Source of the DNA: Marinarcus sediminis
Lineage (GTDB): Bacteria > Campylobacterota > Campylobacteria > Campylobacterales > Arcobacteraceae
Reading direction: 5' to 3'
NCBI RefSeq assembly: GCF_048571275.1
Contig: NZ_CP182357.1
Span: 1,116,001-1,180,000 of the forward strand
Length of the DNA: 64,000 nucleotides
Positions 1-10,465 of the stretch are shown piece by piece. The notes under the pieces were generated by a model. It was not told the origin of the DNA. It ran no database searches and saw nothing but the letters and a program-made list of their open reading frames with translations. The number at the start of each line of letters is the position of its first letter. The stretch's first letter is position 1. Made by a program: the position numbers and the translations under genes.

Positions 1-3000
1 GTCAATAGTGGAGCAGATTTACCAACATTTACAGTAAGTGCAACAGATGGAAAACAAACAACTCCAGCAACAGATTCAGCAACACCAGAGGCAACAACAG
101 ATGTCAATGATGCAGCAACAATTGAAATAGATGATTCAAGTGTCGTAACATTCACAGAAGATACCGCTTCAGAAGGTTCAAAAGTAGCAGACTTTACAAC
201 AACAGATGAAGATGGAGATACCGTAACAGTCACTGTTTCAAATGCAGGAGATACACAATATTATGCAATCTCTGGAAATACAGTAGTATTAACACAAGCA
301 GGAGCAGATTTAGTCAATAGTGGAGCAGATTTACCAACATTTACAGTAAGTGCAACAGATGGAAAACAAACAACTCCAGCAACAGATTCAGCAACACCAG
401 AGGCAACAACAGATGTCAATGATGCAGCAACAATTGAAATAGATGATTCAAGTGTCGTAACATTCACAGAAGATACCGCTTCAGAAGGTTCAAAAGTAGC
501 AGACTTTACAACAACAGATGAAGATGGAGATACCGTAACAGTAACTGTTTCAAATGCAGGAGATACACAATATTATGCAATCTCTGGAAATACAGTAGTA
601 TTAACACAAGCAGGAGCAGATTTAGTCAATAGTGGAGCAGATTTACCAACATTTACAGTAAGTGCAACAGATGGAAAACAAACAACTCCAGCAACAGATT
701 CAGCAACACCAGAGGCAACAACAGATGTCAATGATGCAGCAACAATTGAAATAGATGATTCAAGTGTCGTAACATTCACAGAAGATACCGCTTCAGAAGG
801 TTCAAAAGTAGCAGACTTTACAACAACAGATGAAGATGGAGATACCGTAACAGTCACTGTTTCAAATGCAGGAGATACACAATATTATGCAATCTCTGGA
901 AATACAGTAGTATTAACACAAGCAGGAGCAGATTTAGTCAATAGTGGAGCAGATTTACCAACATTTACAGTAAGTGCAACAGATGGAAAACAAACAACTC
1001 CAGCAACAGATTCAGCAACACCAGAGGCAACAACAGATGTCAATGATGCAGCAACAATTGAAATAGATGATTCAAGTGTCGTAACATTCACAGAAGATAC
1101 CGCTTCAGAAGGTTCAAAAGTAGCAGACTTTACAACAACAGATGAAGATGGAGATACCGTAACAGTCACTGTTTCAAATGCAGGAGATACACAATATTAT
1201 GCAATCTCTGGAAATACAGTAGTATTAACACAAGCAGGAGCAGATTTAGTCAATAGTGGAGCAGATTTACCAACATTTACAGTAAGTGCAACAGATGGAA
1301 AACAAACAACTCCAGCAACAGATTCAGCAACACCAGAGGCAACAACAGATGTCAATGATGCAGCAACAATTGAAATAGATGATTCAAGTGTCGTAACATT
1401 CACAGAAGATACCGCTTCAGAAGGTTCAAAAGTAGCAGACTTTACAACAACAGATGAAGATGGAGATACCGTAACAGTCACTGTTTCAAATGCAGGAGAT
1501 ACACAATATTATGCAATCTCTGGAAATACAGTAGTATTAACACAAGCAGGAGCAGATTTAGTCAATAGTGGAGCAGATTTACCAACATTTACAGTAAGTG
1601 CAACAGATGGAAAACAAACAACTCCAGCAACAGATTCAGCAACACCAGAGGCAACAACAGATGTCAATGATGCAGCAACAATTGAAATAGATGATTCAAG
1701 TGTCGTAACATTCACAGAAGATACCGCTTCAGAAGGTTCAAAAGTAGCAGACTTTACAACAACAGATGAAGATGGAGATACCGTAACAGTCACTGTTTCA
1801 AATGCAGGAGATACACAATATTATGCAATCTCTGGAAATACAGTAGTATTAACACAAGCAGGAGCAGATTTAGTCAATAGTGGAGCAGATTTACCAACAT
1901 TTACAGTAAGTGCAACAGATGGAAAACAAACAACTCCAGCAACAGATTCAGCAACACCAGAGGCAACAACAGATGTCAATGATGCAGCAACAATTGAAAT
2001 AGATGATTCAAGTGTCGTAACATTCACAGAAGATACCGCTTCAGAAGGTTCAAAAGTAGCAGACTTTACAACAACAGATGAAGATGGAGATACCGTAACA
2101 GTAACTGTTTCAAATGCAGGAGATACACAATATTATGCAATCTCTGGAAATACAGTAGTATTAACACAAGCAGGAGCAGATTTAGTCAATAGTGGAGCAG
2201 ATTTACCAACATTTACAGTAAGTGCAACAGATGGAAAACAAACAACTCCAGCAACAGATTCAGCAACACCAGAGGCAACAACAGATGTCAATGATGCAGC
2301 AACAATTGAAATAGATGATTCAAGTGTCGTAACATTCACAGAAGATACCGCTTCAGAAGGTTCAAAAGTAGCAGACTTTACAACAACAGATGAAGATGGA
2401 GATACCGTAACAGTCACTGTTTCAAATGCAGGAGATACACAATATTATGCAATCTCTGGAAATACAGTAGTATTAACACAAGCAGGAGCAGATTTAGTCA
2501 ATAGTGGAGCAGATTTACCAACATTTACAGTAAGTGCAACAGATGGAAAACAAACAACTCCAGCAACAGATTCAGCAACACCAGAGGCAACAACAGATGT
2601 CAATGATGCAGCAACAATTGAAATAGATGATTCAAGTGTCGTAACATTCACAGAAGATACCGCTTCAGAAGGTTCAAAAGTAGCAGACTTTACAACAACA
2701 GATGAAGATGGAGATACCGTAACAGTAACTGTTTCAAATGCAGGAGATACACAATATTATGCAATCTCTGGAAATACAGTAGTATTAACACAAGCAGGAG
2801 CAGATTTAGTCAATAGTGGAGCAGATTTACCAACATTTACAGTAAGTGCAACAGATGGAAAACAAACAACTCCAGCAACAGATTCAGCAACACCAGAGGC
2901 AACAACAGATGTCAATGATGCAGCAACAATTGAAATAGATGATTCAAGTGTCGTAACATTCACAGAAGATACCGCTTCAGAAGGTTCAAAAGTAGCAGAC

Positions 3001-5087
3001 TTTACAACAACAGATGAAGATGGAGATACCGTAACAGTCACTGTTTCAAATGCAGGAGATACACAATATTATGCAATCTCTGGAAATACAGTAGTATTAA
3101 CACAAGCAGGAGCAGATTTAGTCAATAGTGGAGCAGATTTACCAACATTTACAGTAAGTGCAACAGATGGAAAACAAACAACTCCAGCAACAGATTCAGC
3201 AACACCAGAGGCAACAACAGATGTCAATGATGCAGCAACAATTGAAATAGATGATTCAAGTGTCGTAACATTCACAGAAGATACCGCTTCAGAAGGTTCA
3301 AAAGTAGCAGACTTTACAACAACAGATGAAGATGGAGATACCGTAACAGTCACTGTTTCAAATGCAGGAGATACACAATATTATGCAATCTCTGGAAATA
3401 CAGTAGTATTAACACAAGCAGGAGCAGATTTAGTCAATAGTGGAGCAGATTTACCAACATTTACAGTAAGTGCAACAGATGGAAAACAAACAACTCCAGC
3501 AACAGATTCAGCAACACCAGAGGCAACAACAGATGTCAATGATGCAGCAACAATTGAAATAGATGATTCAAGTGTCGTAACATTCACAGAAGATACCGCT
3601 TCAGAAGGTTCAAAAGTAGCAGACTTTACAACAACAGATGAAGATGGAGATACCGTAACAGTAACTGTTTCAAATGCAGGAGATACACAATATTATGCAA
3701 TCTCTGGAAATACAGTAGTATTAACACAAGCAGGAGCAGATTTAGTCAATAGTGGAGCAGATTTACCAACATTTACAGTAAGTGCAACAGATGGAAAACA
3801 AACAACTCCAGCAACAGATTCAGCAACACCAGAGGCAACAACAGATGTCAATGATGCAGCAACAATTGAAATAGATGATTCAAGTGTCGTAACATTCACA
3901 GAAGATACCGCTTCAGAAGGTTCAAAAGTAGCAGACTTTACAACAACAGATGAAGATGGAGATACCGTAACAGTAACTGTTTCAAATGCAGGAGATACAC
4001 AATATTATGCAATCTCTGGAAATACAGTAGTATTAACACAAGCAGGAGCAGATTTAGTCAATAGTGGAGCAGATTTACCAACATTTACAGTAAGTGCAAC
4101 AGATGGAAAACAAACAACTCCAGCAACAGATTCAGCAACACCAGAGGCAACAACAGATGTCAATGATGCAGCAACAATTGAAATAGATGATTCAAGTGTC
4201 GTAACATTCACAGAAGATACCGCTTCAGAAGGTTCAAAAGTAGCAGACTTTACAACAACAGATGAAGATGGAGATACCGTAACAGTCACTGTTTCAAATG
4301 CAGGAGATACACAATATTATGCAATCTCTGGAAATACAGTAGTATTAACACAAGCAGGAGCAGATTTAGTCAATAGTGGAGCAGATTTACCAACATTTAC
4401 AGTAAGTGCAACAGATGGAAAACAAACAACTCCAGCAACAGATTCAGCAACACCAGAGGCAACAACAGATGTCAATGATGCAGCAACAATTGAAATAGAT
4501 GATTCAAGTGTCGTAACATTCACAGAAGATACCGCTTCAGAAGGTTCAAAAGTAGCAGACTTTACAACAACAGATGAAGATGGAGATACCGTAACAGTCA
4601 CTGTTTCAAATGCAGGAGATACACAATATTATGCAATCTCTGGAAATACAGTAGTATTAACACAAGCAGGAGCAGATTTAGTCAATAGTGGAGCAGATTT
4701 ACCAACATTTACAGTAAGTGCAACAGATGGAAAACAAACAACTCCAGCAACAGATTCAGCAACACCAGAGGCAACAACAGATGTCAATGATGCAGCAACA
4801 ATTGAAATAGATGATTCAAGTGTCGTAACATTCACAGAAGATACCGCTTCAGAAGGTTCAAAAGTAGCAGACTTTACAACAACAGATGAAGATGGAGATA
4901 CCGTAACAGTAACTGTTTCAAATGCAGGAGATACACAATATTATGCAATCTCTGGAAATACAGTAGTATTAACACAAGCAGGAGCAGATTTAGTCAATAG
5001 TGGAGCAGATTTACCAACATTTACAGTAAGTGCAACAGATGGAAAACAAACAACTCCAGCAACAGATTCAGCAACACCAGAGGCAAC
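1..5087 (+). repeat. 312-bp tandem repeat array, 16 full copies plus 95 bp
   Basis: Period is exactly 312 bp (104 codons), with copies starting at 1, 313, 625 and so on to 4681, and a partial copy from 4993 to 5087. Each encodes a domain running from VNSGADLPTFTVSATDG to SGNTVVLTQAGADL. By eye the copies are identical except one silent site: the codon at 229 (plus multiples of 312) is GTC or GTA, both Val. For copies 1-16 the third base reads CACCCCACACCAACCA. The array continues left of the window. Minus-strand open frames here are by-products of the repeat. Confidence 0.97.
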
Positions 5088-8000
5088 TATTGGTAAGTTA
5101 ATAATAACAGATATTGTTGATGAATATAGTGATTATTCAGTAGTAATATTAAAAGGTACAGGTGGAGAATCTGGAAATATTATAAAAATATATGATGAAG
5201 ATAATAATGTTATAGGAACAACAACAGTACAATCAGATGGAACTTGGAATATGGATATTAGTAATCTTCCAGGAACACCAGTTAATGATAATGAATTTTT
5301 TAAAGCAACTGAAACTGATTCAGCAGGAAATAAAACTCAAGAAACAGAAGTTACACATTATTGGCATGGAGATTGGTCAGATTCTAATACCGAATCATCT
5401 GATGATTTTATTATGACAGGTGCTGGTGATGATATTATTCATACCGATGATCTTTTAACTGGTAGAAATGAAAATGGAACAGTTACGAGTGATAATGATG
5501 ATACAAATGATAAAGTTGTAATAGATGGAGGGGCTGGAACAGATACCGTTACATTTGGAAAAGCGATTTCTGAGTATACCATTACAACAGATGGGAATGG
5601 AAATACAATCGTTACTGAGACAGCAGCAAGTGATGATAATGATGATGGAAAAGGTGATGTAACAGAACTTAGAAATATAGAAACTATTAAATTTAATGAT
5701 GGTACTTATAATGTAATAACAAAAAACTTTATTCCAGTAGCTAATGATGATGGTCTAAAAGAAGGTGTCAATGTTGATAGTTCCGTTGTTGAGTTAACAA
5801 CTCGTCAGGAAACAGGGCAAATCAATACTACTGCCGGTAATACATTGGCATACAATGATCATGTAATAGGTGGCAGTGGAAATCAGGACATTCTTACTGG
5901 TAAGGGGGATGACATCATTGAAGGAGGTTCTGGAAATGATACTATCTATGCATCACGTGGTGAGGATACGGCTGTTTATAAAGGAAAATATAGTGAGTAT
6001 ACTGTATCTACAGATGATGAATGGACATATATAAATGACAGTGTAACGGGAAGAGATGGCAATGATAAGGTTTATGAAACTGAAAACATTCAATTCTCAG
6101 ATGGTTTATATAATGTAGCTACAGGAGAGTTTCAAGCAGGTGTATATGTAAAAGGTATAACTTACAGTGATGAAGCTACTATTGTTACCGATGAAGACAG
6201 TGCAATCACTGTAGATGTTTTAGCAAATGATACAGATGGTGATGGACATGATACGCTTGTTATCAGTGCAATTCAAGGGCAAGATGTAAGTTCTGGTCAA
6301 ACAGTTGATATAACAGTTAATGGTGTTGTAGTTGGTAATGCAAAAGTTGTAGATGGAAAAATCGTATTTACTCCAGGCGAAAATTTACAAAGTATGAATG
6401 ATGGAGAGAATAAAAATATATCTTTTGAATATACTGTAAGTGATGGAAAAGTCACTGATTCAGCCATGGTAAATATAAATGTTACAGGAAGTGTAGAGTT
6501 GGAAATCACGGTAAATGCACCAGATTTAACCAATGATGCTACACCAACTATTACAGGAACAACAAATGCTGCTGATGGAACAAAAATTGCTTTGGTTGTA
6601 ACAGATGCAAAGGGCAATACTCATAACCTTGAAGCAACAGTGAATAATGGAACGTATTCAGTAGATGTAACAACGGCTTTACCAGATGGAGCGTACTCAG
6701 TAACAGCAACCGTAACATATTCAGCTGGAAACAGTGCAACGGCAACTGATAATGGTGGGCTAATTGATACGGTAACAACAGTAGGTGCAGATTTGGATTC
6801 TGGAAGTGATACGGGAATCAGTGACAGTGATAATCTTACAAAAGATAATACTCCAACCATTGTTGGAACAGGTGAAGTTGGTGCAACCATTGTCATTAAA
6901 AACAGTGAAGGTGTTACAGTAGGAACAGGTGAAGTTGGAGAGGATGGAACATATTCGATTACAACAACAACCCTTGCTGATGGTGAACAAACATTGACCA
7001 TTACTGCAACGGATGAAGCAGGAAACACAGCCAGTGTTGAACAATCAATTACTGTGGATACCAGTGCACCTACTGTAGATATAAATGATATTGTAACCAA
7101 TGATGCCACACCAGAACTTACTGGAACAGTTGATGACCATGATGCTTCCGTTGTTGTAACGATAAATGGAACAGATTATACAGCAACAAATAATGGAGAT
7201 GGAACATGGACTTTAGCCGATGATGTTGTTTCAACATTAAATAAAGGAACCACAACAGTCAGTGTAACAGCAACTGATAGTGCTGGTAATATTGGTACAG
7301 GAGCGGGAAGTGTGACTCTGAATTCCGTACCAACTTCAGAAGGTGAAGTAAAAACCATCGATTTTGAAGGAATTTTACCAGAAGACAGCGATACAACGGT
7401 AGTGACACCACAAGCAACAAATGTGGTTGTAATCTTAGATATTTCTAGAAGTATGACAAATAGTGATGGTCAAATAACATTGAGTGATAACACACAAACA
7501 ACTCGATTACAACTTGCAATTGATTCTTTAAAAGAGATGATTGCTACGTATGAAAGTAATGGTGGTGTTAATGTCAGATTGACAACATTTAATACTACTG
7601 CTTCCGCAACAGGATGGATGAATGCAAAAGATGCATTAACTGCTTTAGAAGGGTTACAATCAGGAAACTTTACCAATTATGAAGATGCACTCTTTGAAAC
7701 ATACAACAATTATCCAGAAACACTAAATGGTGAAAAAGCAGTCGTTTATTTTATCTCCGATGGAGCACCAAATAAAGAAAACTGTGATACAGATGGCTCA
7801 GGAAGCAATCGTACTGAAAATATCGATGGAAAAGCTGTTGACGATGGGTATATCACTCATTGGAAATCTTTCTTGACAGACAATGCCTCTGAATTAAATG
7901 TTATTGGTATTGGTACAGGATTGGATGCAAATGATCCAGACTTCAAAAGAGTTGCAGTAGATATTGGTACAATCAAAACAAATGTTTTAATTGTTGAAGA

Positions 8001-10428
8001 TGTTACAGAATTGGAAGCAATTTTAGTAGACAATGCTTCAGCAAAAGTTGAAGGAAATGTTCTGGATAATGTTTCGGGTGGTGATGGAGCAATAACGATT
8101 GCATCAATTACCATTGAAGGTGTTGAATATACAAAAGATAGCTTTCCAAATGATGGCGTAAGAGTGGCAAGTGGAAGTAAATTGATGTTTGATTTTACTA
8201 CAGGAGATTACACCTTCATTGCAAAAGCAGGAAACTATACTGTTGATGCTGTTGAAAGTTTTACGATTACAGCAAAAGATGTCGATGGTGATACTACAAG
8301 CTTTGATGTTAAAATTAATGTCAATGTTGATGATAAAGCTTCTACTCCAATTTTAACTATGGATATAGGAGATGCTCAGATTGTGCCAGCTTCTTTAAGT
8401 GCTGAACTAGATAGATCTAAATTGCCTGCTTCCCCAACATTGTCTGTAAATGGTGGCGTAGATTTAGATAACAGTTATTATAATCACAGTGATAATGATA
8501 TAACTTTAAATTATAATAATATTAATGGAAGAGCACTTTACATTCATACTGAAGATGGAGATGATACTGTTAATATACAAGCCAGTGCAAGTCATAAAAC
8601 AATAGAGCTAGGAGAAGGTAATGATACTTTAGCTGTGGGTGGAAGTATTGATGGTTCAACGATTAATTTAGGAGATGGTAATAATAACTTACTTGTTGTA
8701 GGCAATACCAATGGTGCATCGATACACACTGAAGAAGGTGATGATACTTTAATTGTAGGTGGACATGTTGATGGTGCATCGATACACACTGAAGAAGGTG
8801 ATGACAGTATAACTGTCTTTGGAAATGCCAATGGCGCTTCAATACATATGGATGATGGAAATGACAGTTTAACTGTTGTTGGTCAAGCAGTTGGTACTAC
8901 AATACATATGGGAGAAGGTGATGATACTGTAGCCATAGGTAAAAATGCAGATGGGGCTACAATACACATGCAAGATGGAGATGATATTTTAACTATTGGT
9001 AATGATGCTAATGGCGCTACATTACACACCGAAGATGGTGATGACATCCTGTCAATTGGTGGAAATGCAGATGGTGCTACAATATGGATGGAAGATGGTG
9101 ATGACATTTTAACTATTGGTGGAGATAGTAACAGTACGACTGCTAAGGTTGCTACAATACTTATGGGAGATGGTAATGATATTTTATCTATAGGTGGAAA
9201 TGCAAGTAGAGCTACAATACATATGGATGAGCATTATCTTTGTAATGATGATGATAATGATAATGACGATAAACTAATTATTGGTGGGAATGCAGATGAT
9301 GCTACAATATATATGGGTGGAGGAGATGATAATATTTATCTTGATTCTACAAAAGATATTACAGGATCATATTTAAATGGAGGTGATGGAAGAAATGATA
9401 CCTTGCATTTTAGTGGTGATGCAAGTGAATATGTCATTTACGACAGTCTTCTATGTCATACCCCAGACCACATTGTTACTAATTTTAGCGATAGCAGTTG
9501 TAAAACTTATTATATTTATAAAGTAGATGGGAATGGAACTCCACAAGGGAGTCCAATGAAAGTCCAGAATGTTGAATATATTGTGTTTAATTCCAGTATG
9601 GTTAATGTACCAACATATCAATATGCCATTACTTTAAGTGCTCTATTGACCGACACAGATCGCAGTGAAACACTTTCAGATATTACGTTAAGCCATATTC
9701 CTGTTGGTGCAACACTGCAAGACAGCACAGGTAGTGTAATCAGTGCCAATGCTGATGGAAGTTATACCGTTTCAGTGAACAATGATGGCAATGCAAATGT
9801 AACGTTAGTAAGCCAAACAGAAGTTGCAGCGAGCGATTTAGATGACATTACTGCCAGTGTGACAGCAACAGAAGATGCGTCACATGATGCAATAACTGTA
9901 AATGTTACGACAGAAGCAATTACTATTGAAGGTGATGCGAATGCGAACAGCATCAATGGAACGGATGCCAATGAACACATTGATGGAAAAGCAGGAGCAG
10001 ATATTATTCATGCAGGCGCAGGTGATGATAAAATTGTCTTTGATGAAAACGATGTTTCTATTGATGGTGGAGAGGGCGAAGATACCTTGTTATTACAAGG
10101 TGATACAATAGATTTCACAAATATTAACACCACCATTACAAATATAGAAGCCATTGATTTAAGTAACAATGCCTATGATTATATTACTCTAGATGCACAA
10201 AGCATTGAAGATATGACGGATGACGATAACATCCTCAGAATTTTCGGTGATGACAATGGAAGTAATACTGATCATGTTATACTTGAAGGTGGATTGTCTG
10301 AAAATGGTGGAGATTGGATACAAGGTGCAAATGAAACAACGGCTGATGGCGAAGAGTTTTATACATACACAAACAGCAGTTCTAATATCACTGTAAAAAT
10401 TGATACTGACATCACTTTGGATATATAA
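1..10428 (+). CDS. Giant RTX / type I secreted adhesin, 3' part (N-terminus outside window)
   Basis: The frame is open from base 1 to the TAA at 10426-10428 (3475 codons visible), so the ATG at 5251 is internal. Order in window numbering: residues 1-1696 are 104-residue VCBS/cadherin-like repeats. An Ig-like (Bap-type) domain follows near 1700-1790, then RTX-like GGxGxD segments near 1805-1990 and a cadherin-like domain opening with DEDSAITVDVLANDTDGDG (about 2063). Three Ig-like domains span 2176-2440. A von Willebrand A domain lies at about 2474-2677 with the MIDAS motif D2480-I-S-R-S2484. About thirteen 20-residue beta-roll repeats occupy 2841-3115. A last RTX block (about 3310-3364) and an Asp-rich C-terminus of the kind that carries a type I secretion signal end the protein. 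Such proteins are exported by an ABC/TolC system and mediate calcium-dependent surface or biofilm adhesion. No transporter genes are visible nearby, so the partner ABC/MFP genes must lie elsewhere, possibly upstream. Confidence 0.9.
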   Translation, partial: VNSGADLPTFTVSATDGKQTTPATDSATPEATTDVNDAATIEIDDSSVVTFTEDTASEGSKVADFTTTDEDGDTVTVTVSNAGDTQYYAISGNTVVLTQAGADLVNSGADLPTFTVSATDGKQTTPATDSATPEATTDVNDAATIEIDDSSVVTFTEDTASEGSKVADFTTTDEDGDTVTVTVSNAGDTQYYAISGNTVVLTQAGADLVNSGADLPTFTVSATDGKQTTPATDSATPEATTDVNDAATIEIDDSSVVTFTEDTASEGSKVADFTTTDEDGDTVTVTVSNAGDTQYYAISGNTVVLTQAGADLVNSGADLPTFTVSATDGKQTTPATDSATPEATTDVNDAATIEIDDSSVVTFTEDTASEGSKVADFTTTDEDGDTVTVTVSNAGDTQYYAISGNTVVLTQAGADLVNSGADLPTFTVSATDGKQTTPATDSATPEATTDVNDAATIEIDDSSVVTFTEDTASEGSKVADFTTTDEDGDTVTVTVSNAGDTQYYAISGNTVVLTQAGADLVNSGADLPTFTVSATDGKQTTPATDSATPEATTDVNDAATIEIDDSSVVTFTEDTASEGSKVADFTTTDEDGDTVTVTVSNAGDTQYYAISGNTVVLTQAGADLVNSGADLPTFTVSATDGKQTTPATDSATPEATTDVNDAATIEIDDSSVVTFTEDTASEGSKVADFTTTDEDGDTVTVTVSNAGDTQYYAISGNTVVLTQAGADLVNSGADLPTFTVSATDGKQTTPATDSATPEATTDVNDAATIEIDDSSVVTFTEDTASEGSKVADFTTTDEDGDTVTVTVSNAGDTQYYAISGNTVVLTQAGADLVNSGADLPTFTVSATDGKQTTPATDSATPEATTDVNDAATIEIDDSSVVTFTEDTASEGSKVADFTTTDEDGDTVTVTVSNAGDTQYYAISGNTVVLTQAGADLVNSGADLPTFTVSATDGKQTTPATDSATPEATTDVNDAATIEIDDSSVVTFTEDTASEGSKVADFTTTDEDGDTVTVTVSNAGDTQYYAISGNTVVLTQAGADLVNSGADLPTFTVSATDGKQTTPATDSATPEATTDVNDAATIEIDDSSVVTFTEDTASEGSKVADFTTTDEDGDTVTVTVSNAGDTQYYAISGNTVVLTQAGADLVNSGADLPTFTVSATDGKQTTPATDSATPEATTDVNDAATIEIDDSSVVTFTEDTASEGSKVADFTTTDEDGDTVTVTVSNAGDTQYYAISGNTVVLTQAGADLVNSGADLPTFTVSATDGKQTTPATDSATPEATTDVNDAATIEIDDSSVVTFTEDTASEGSKVADFTTTDEDGDTVTVTVSNAGDTQYYAISGNTVVLTQAGADLVNSGADLPTFTVSATDGKQTTPATDSATPEATTDVNDAATIEIDDSSVVTFTEDTASEGSKVADFTTTDEDGDTVTVTVSNAGDTQYYAISGNTVVLTQAGADLVNSGADLPTFTVSATDGKQTTPATDSATPEATTDVNDAATIEIDDSSVVTFTEDTASEGSKVADFTTTDEDGDTVTVTVSNAGDTQYYAISGNTVVLTQAGADLVNSGADLPTFTVSATDGKQTTPATDSATPEATTDVNDAATIEIDDSSVVTFTEDTASEGSKVADFTTTDEDGDTVTVTVSNAGDTQYYAISGNTVVLTQAGADLVNSGADLPTFTVSATDGKQTTPATDSATPEATIGKLIITDIVDEYSDYSVVILKGTGGESGNIIKIYDEDNNVIGTTTVQSDGTWNMDISNLPGTPVNDNEFFKATETDSAGNKTQETEVTHYWHGDWSDSNTESSDDFIMTGAGDDIIHTDDLLTGRNENGTVTSDNDDTNDKVVIDGGAGTDTVTFGKAISEYTITTDGNGNTIVTETAASDDNDDGKGDVTELRNIETIKFNDGTYNVITKNFIPVANDDGLKEGVNVDSSVVELTTRQETGQINTTAGNTLAYNDHVIGGSGNQDILTGKGDDIIEGGSGNDTIYASRGEDTAVYKGKYSEYTVSTDDEWTYINDSVTGRDGNDKVYETENIQFSDGLYNVATGEFQAGVYVKGITYSDEATIVTDEDSAITVDVLANDTDGDGHDTLVISAIQGQDVSSGQTVDITVNGVVVGNAKVVDGKIVFTPGENLQSMNDGENKNISFEYTVSDGKVTDSAMVNINVTGSVELEITVNAPDLTNDATPTITGTTNAADGTKIALVVTDAKGNTHNLEATVNNGTYSVDVTTALPDGAYSVTATVTYSAGNSATATDNGGLIDTVTTVGADLDSGSDTGISDSDNLTKDNTPTIVGTGEVGATIVIKNSEGVTVGTGEVGEDGTYSITTTTLADGEQTLTITATDEAGNTASVEQSITVDTSAPTVDINDIVTNDATPELTGTVDDHDASVVVTINGTDYTATNNGDGTWTLADDVVSTLNKGTTTVSVTATDSAGNIGTGAGSVTLNSVPTSEGEVKTIDFEGILPEDSDTTVVTPQATNVVVILDISRSMTNSDGQITLSDNTQTTRLQLAIDSLKEMIATYESNGGVNVRLTTFNTTASATGWMNAKDALTALEGLQSGNFTNYEDALFETYNNYPETLNGEKAVVYFISDGAPNKENCDTDGSGSNRTENIDGKAVDDGYITHWKSFLTDNASELNVIGIGTGLDANDPDFKRVAVDIGTIKTNVLIVEDVTELEAILVDNASAKVEGNVLDNVSGGDGAITIASITIEGVEYTKDSFPNDGVRVASGSKLMFDFTTGDYTFIAKAGNYTVDAVESFTITAKDVDGDTTSFDVKINVNVDDKASTPILTMDIGDAQIVPASLSAELDRSKLPASPTLSVNGGVDLDNSYYNHSDNDITLNYNNINGRALYIHTEDGDDTVNIQASASHKTIELGEGNDTLAVGGSIDGSTINLGDGNNNLLVVGNTNGASIHTEEGDDTLIVGGHVDGASIHTEEGDDSITVFGNANGASIHMDDGNDSLTVVGQAVGTTIHMGEGDDTVAIGKNADGATIHMQDGDDILTIGNDANGATLHTEDGDDILSIGGNADGATIWMEDGDDILTIGGDSNSTTAKVATILMGDGNDILSIGGNASRATIHMDEHYLCNDDDNDNDDKLIIGGNADDATIYMGGGDDNIYLDSTKDITGSYLNGGDGRNDTLHFSGDASEYVIYDSLLCHTPDHIVTNFSDSSCKTYYIYKVDGNGTPQGSPMKVQNVEYIVFNSSMVNVPTYQYAITLSALLTDTDRSETLSDITLSHIPVGATLQDSTGSVISANADGSYTVSVNNDGNANVTLVSQTEVAASDLDDITASVTATEDASHDAITVNVTTEAITIEGDANANSINGTDANEHIDGKAGADIIHAGAGDDKIVFDENDVSIDGGEGEDTLLLQGDTIDFTNINTTITNIEAIDLSNNAYDYITLDAQSIEDMTDDDNILRIFGDDNGSNTDHVILEGGLSENGGDWIQGANETTADGEEFYTYTNSSSNITVKIDTDITLDI
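8521..9345 (+). repeat. 60-bp (20-residue) beta-roll repeats inside the adhesin
   Basis: Ten units of exactly 60 bp start at 8521, 8581 and so on to 9061. Three irregular units follow: one lengthened by 15 bp (9121-9195), one with an Asp/Asn-rich insertion (about 9237-9270), and a last one. The consensus residue pattern is G-x-x-x-x-G-A-T-I-H-M-x-D-G-D-D-x-L-T-I. The regular small/beta-branched residues with an Asp-rich turn suggest a calcium-binding beta-solenoid, but the pattern differs from the canonical nine-residue RTX GGxGxDxUx repeat. Confidence 0.85.
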
Positions 10429-10452
10429 AATGAAGTTTTAAAACTTCATTTT
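10427..10452 (+). terminator. Perfect palindrome after the adhesin gene
   Basis: A 26-bp perfect palindrome (left arm AAAATGAAGTTTT, right arm its complement) overlaps the adhesin stop codon and is followed by TTATAAAG. It can form an A-tract/T-tract hairpin and is a probable intrinsic terminator, although the next gene starts only 37 bp after the stop. Confidence 0.6.
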
Positions 10453-10465
10453 ATAAAGTAACAAC

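Noticed and set aside
261..4835. Fifteen repeated 68- or 94-residue open frames on the minus strand
   Set aside because: They are the antisense of the adhesin repeat; their length switches only because GTC/GTA creates or removes a GTG start. No binding sites or independent evidence.
1..5087. CRISPR array
   Set aside because: Units of 312 bp are directly adjacent, have no variable spacers and are in-frame coding sequence.
5251..5253. ATG at 5251 as the start of the adhesin
   Set aside because: The frame is open without a stop from base 1, the repeat domains are in phase, and no ribosome binding site precedes this ATG.
9902..10111. Short plus-strand frame within the adhesin end
   Set aside because: It is out of frame with the adhesin and shows only Met/Lys/Leu-rich shadow composition.
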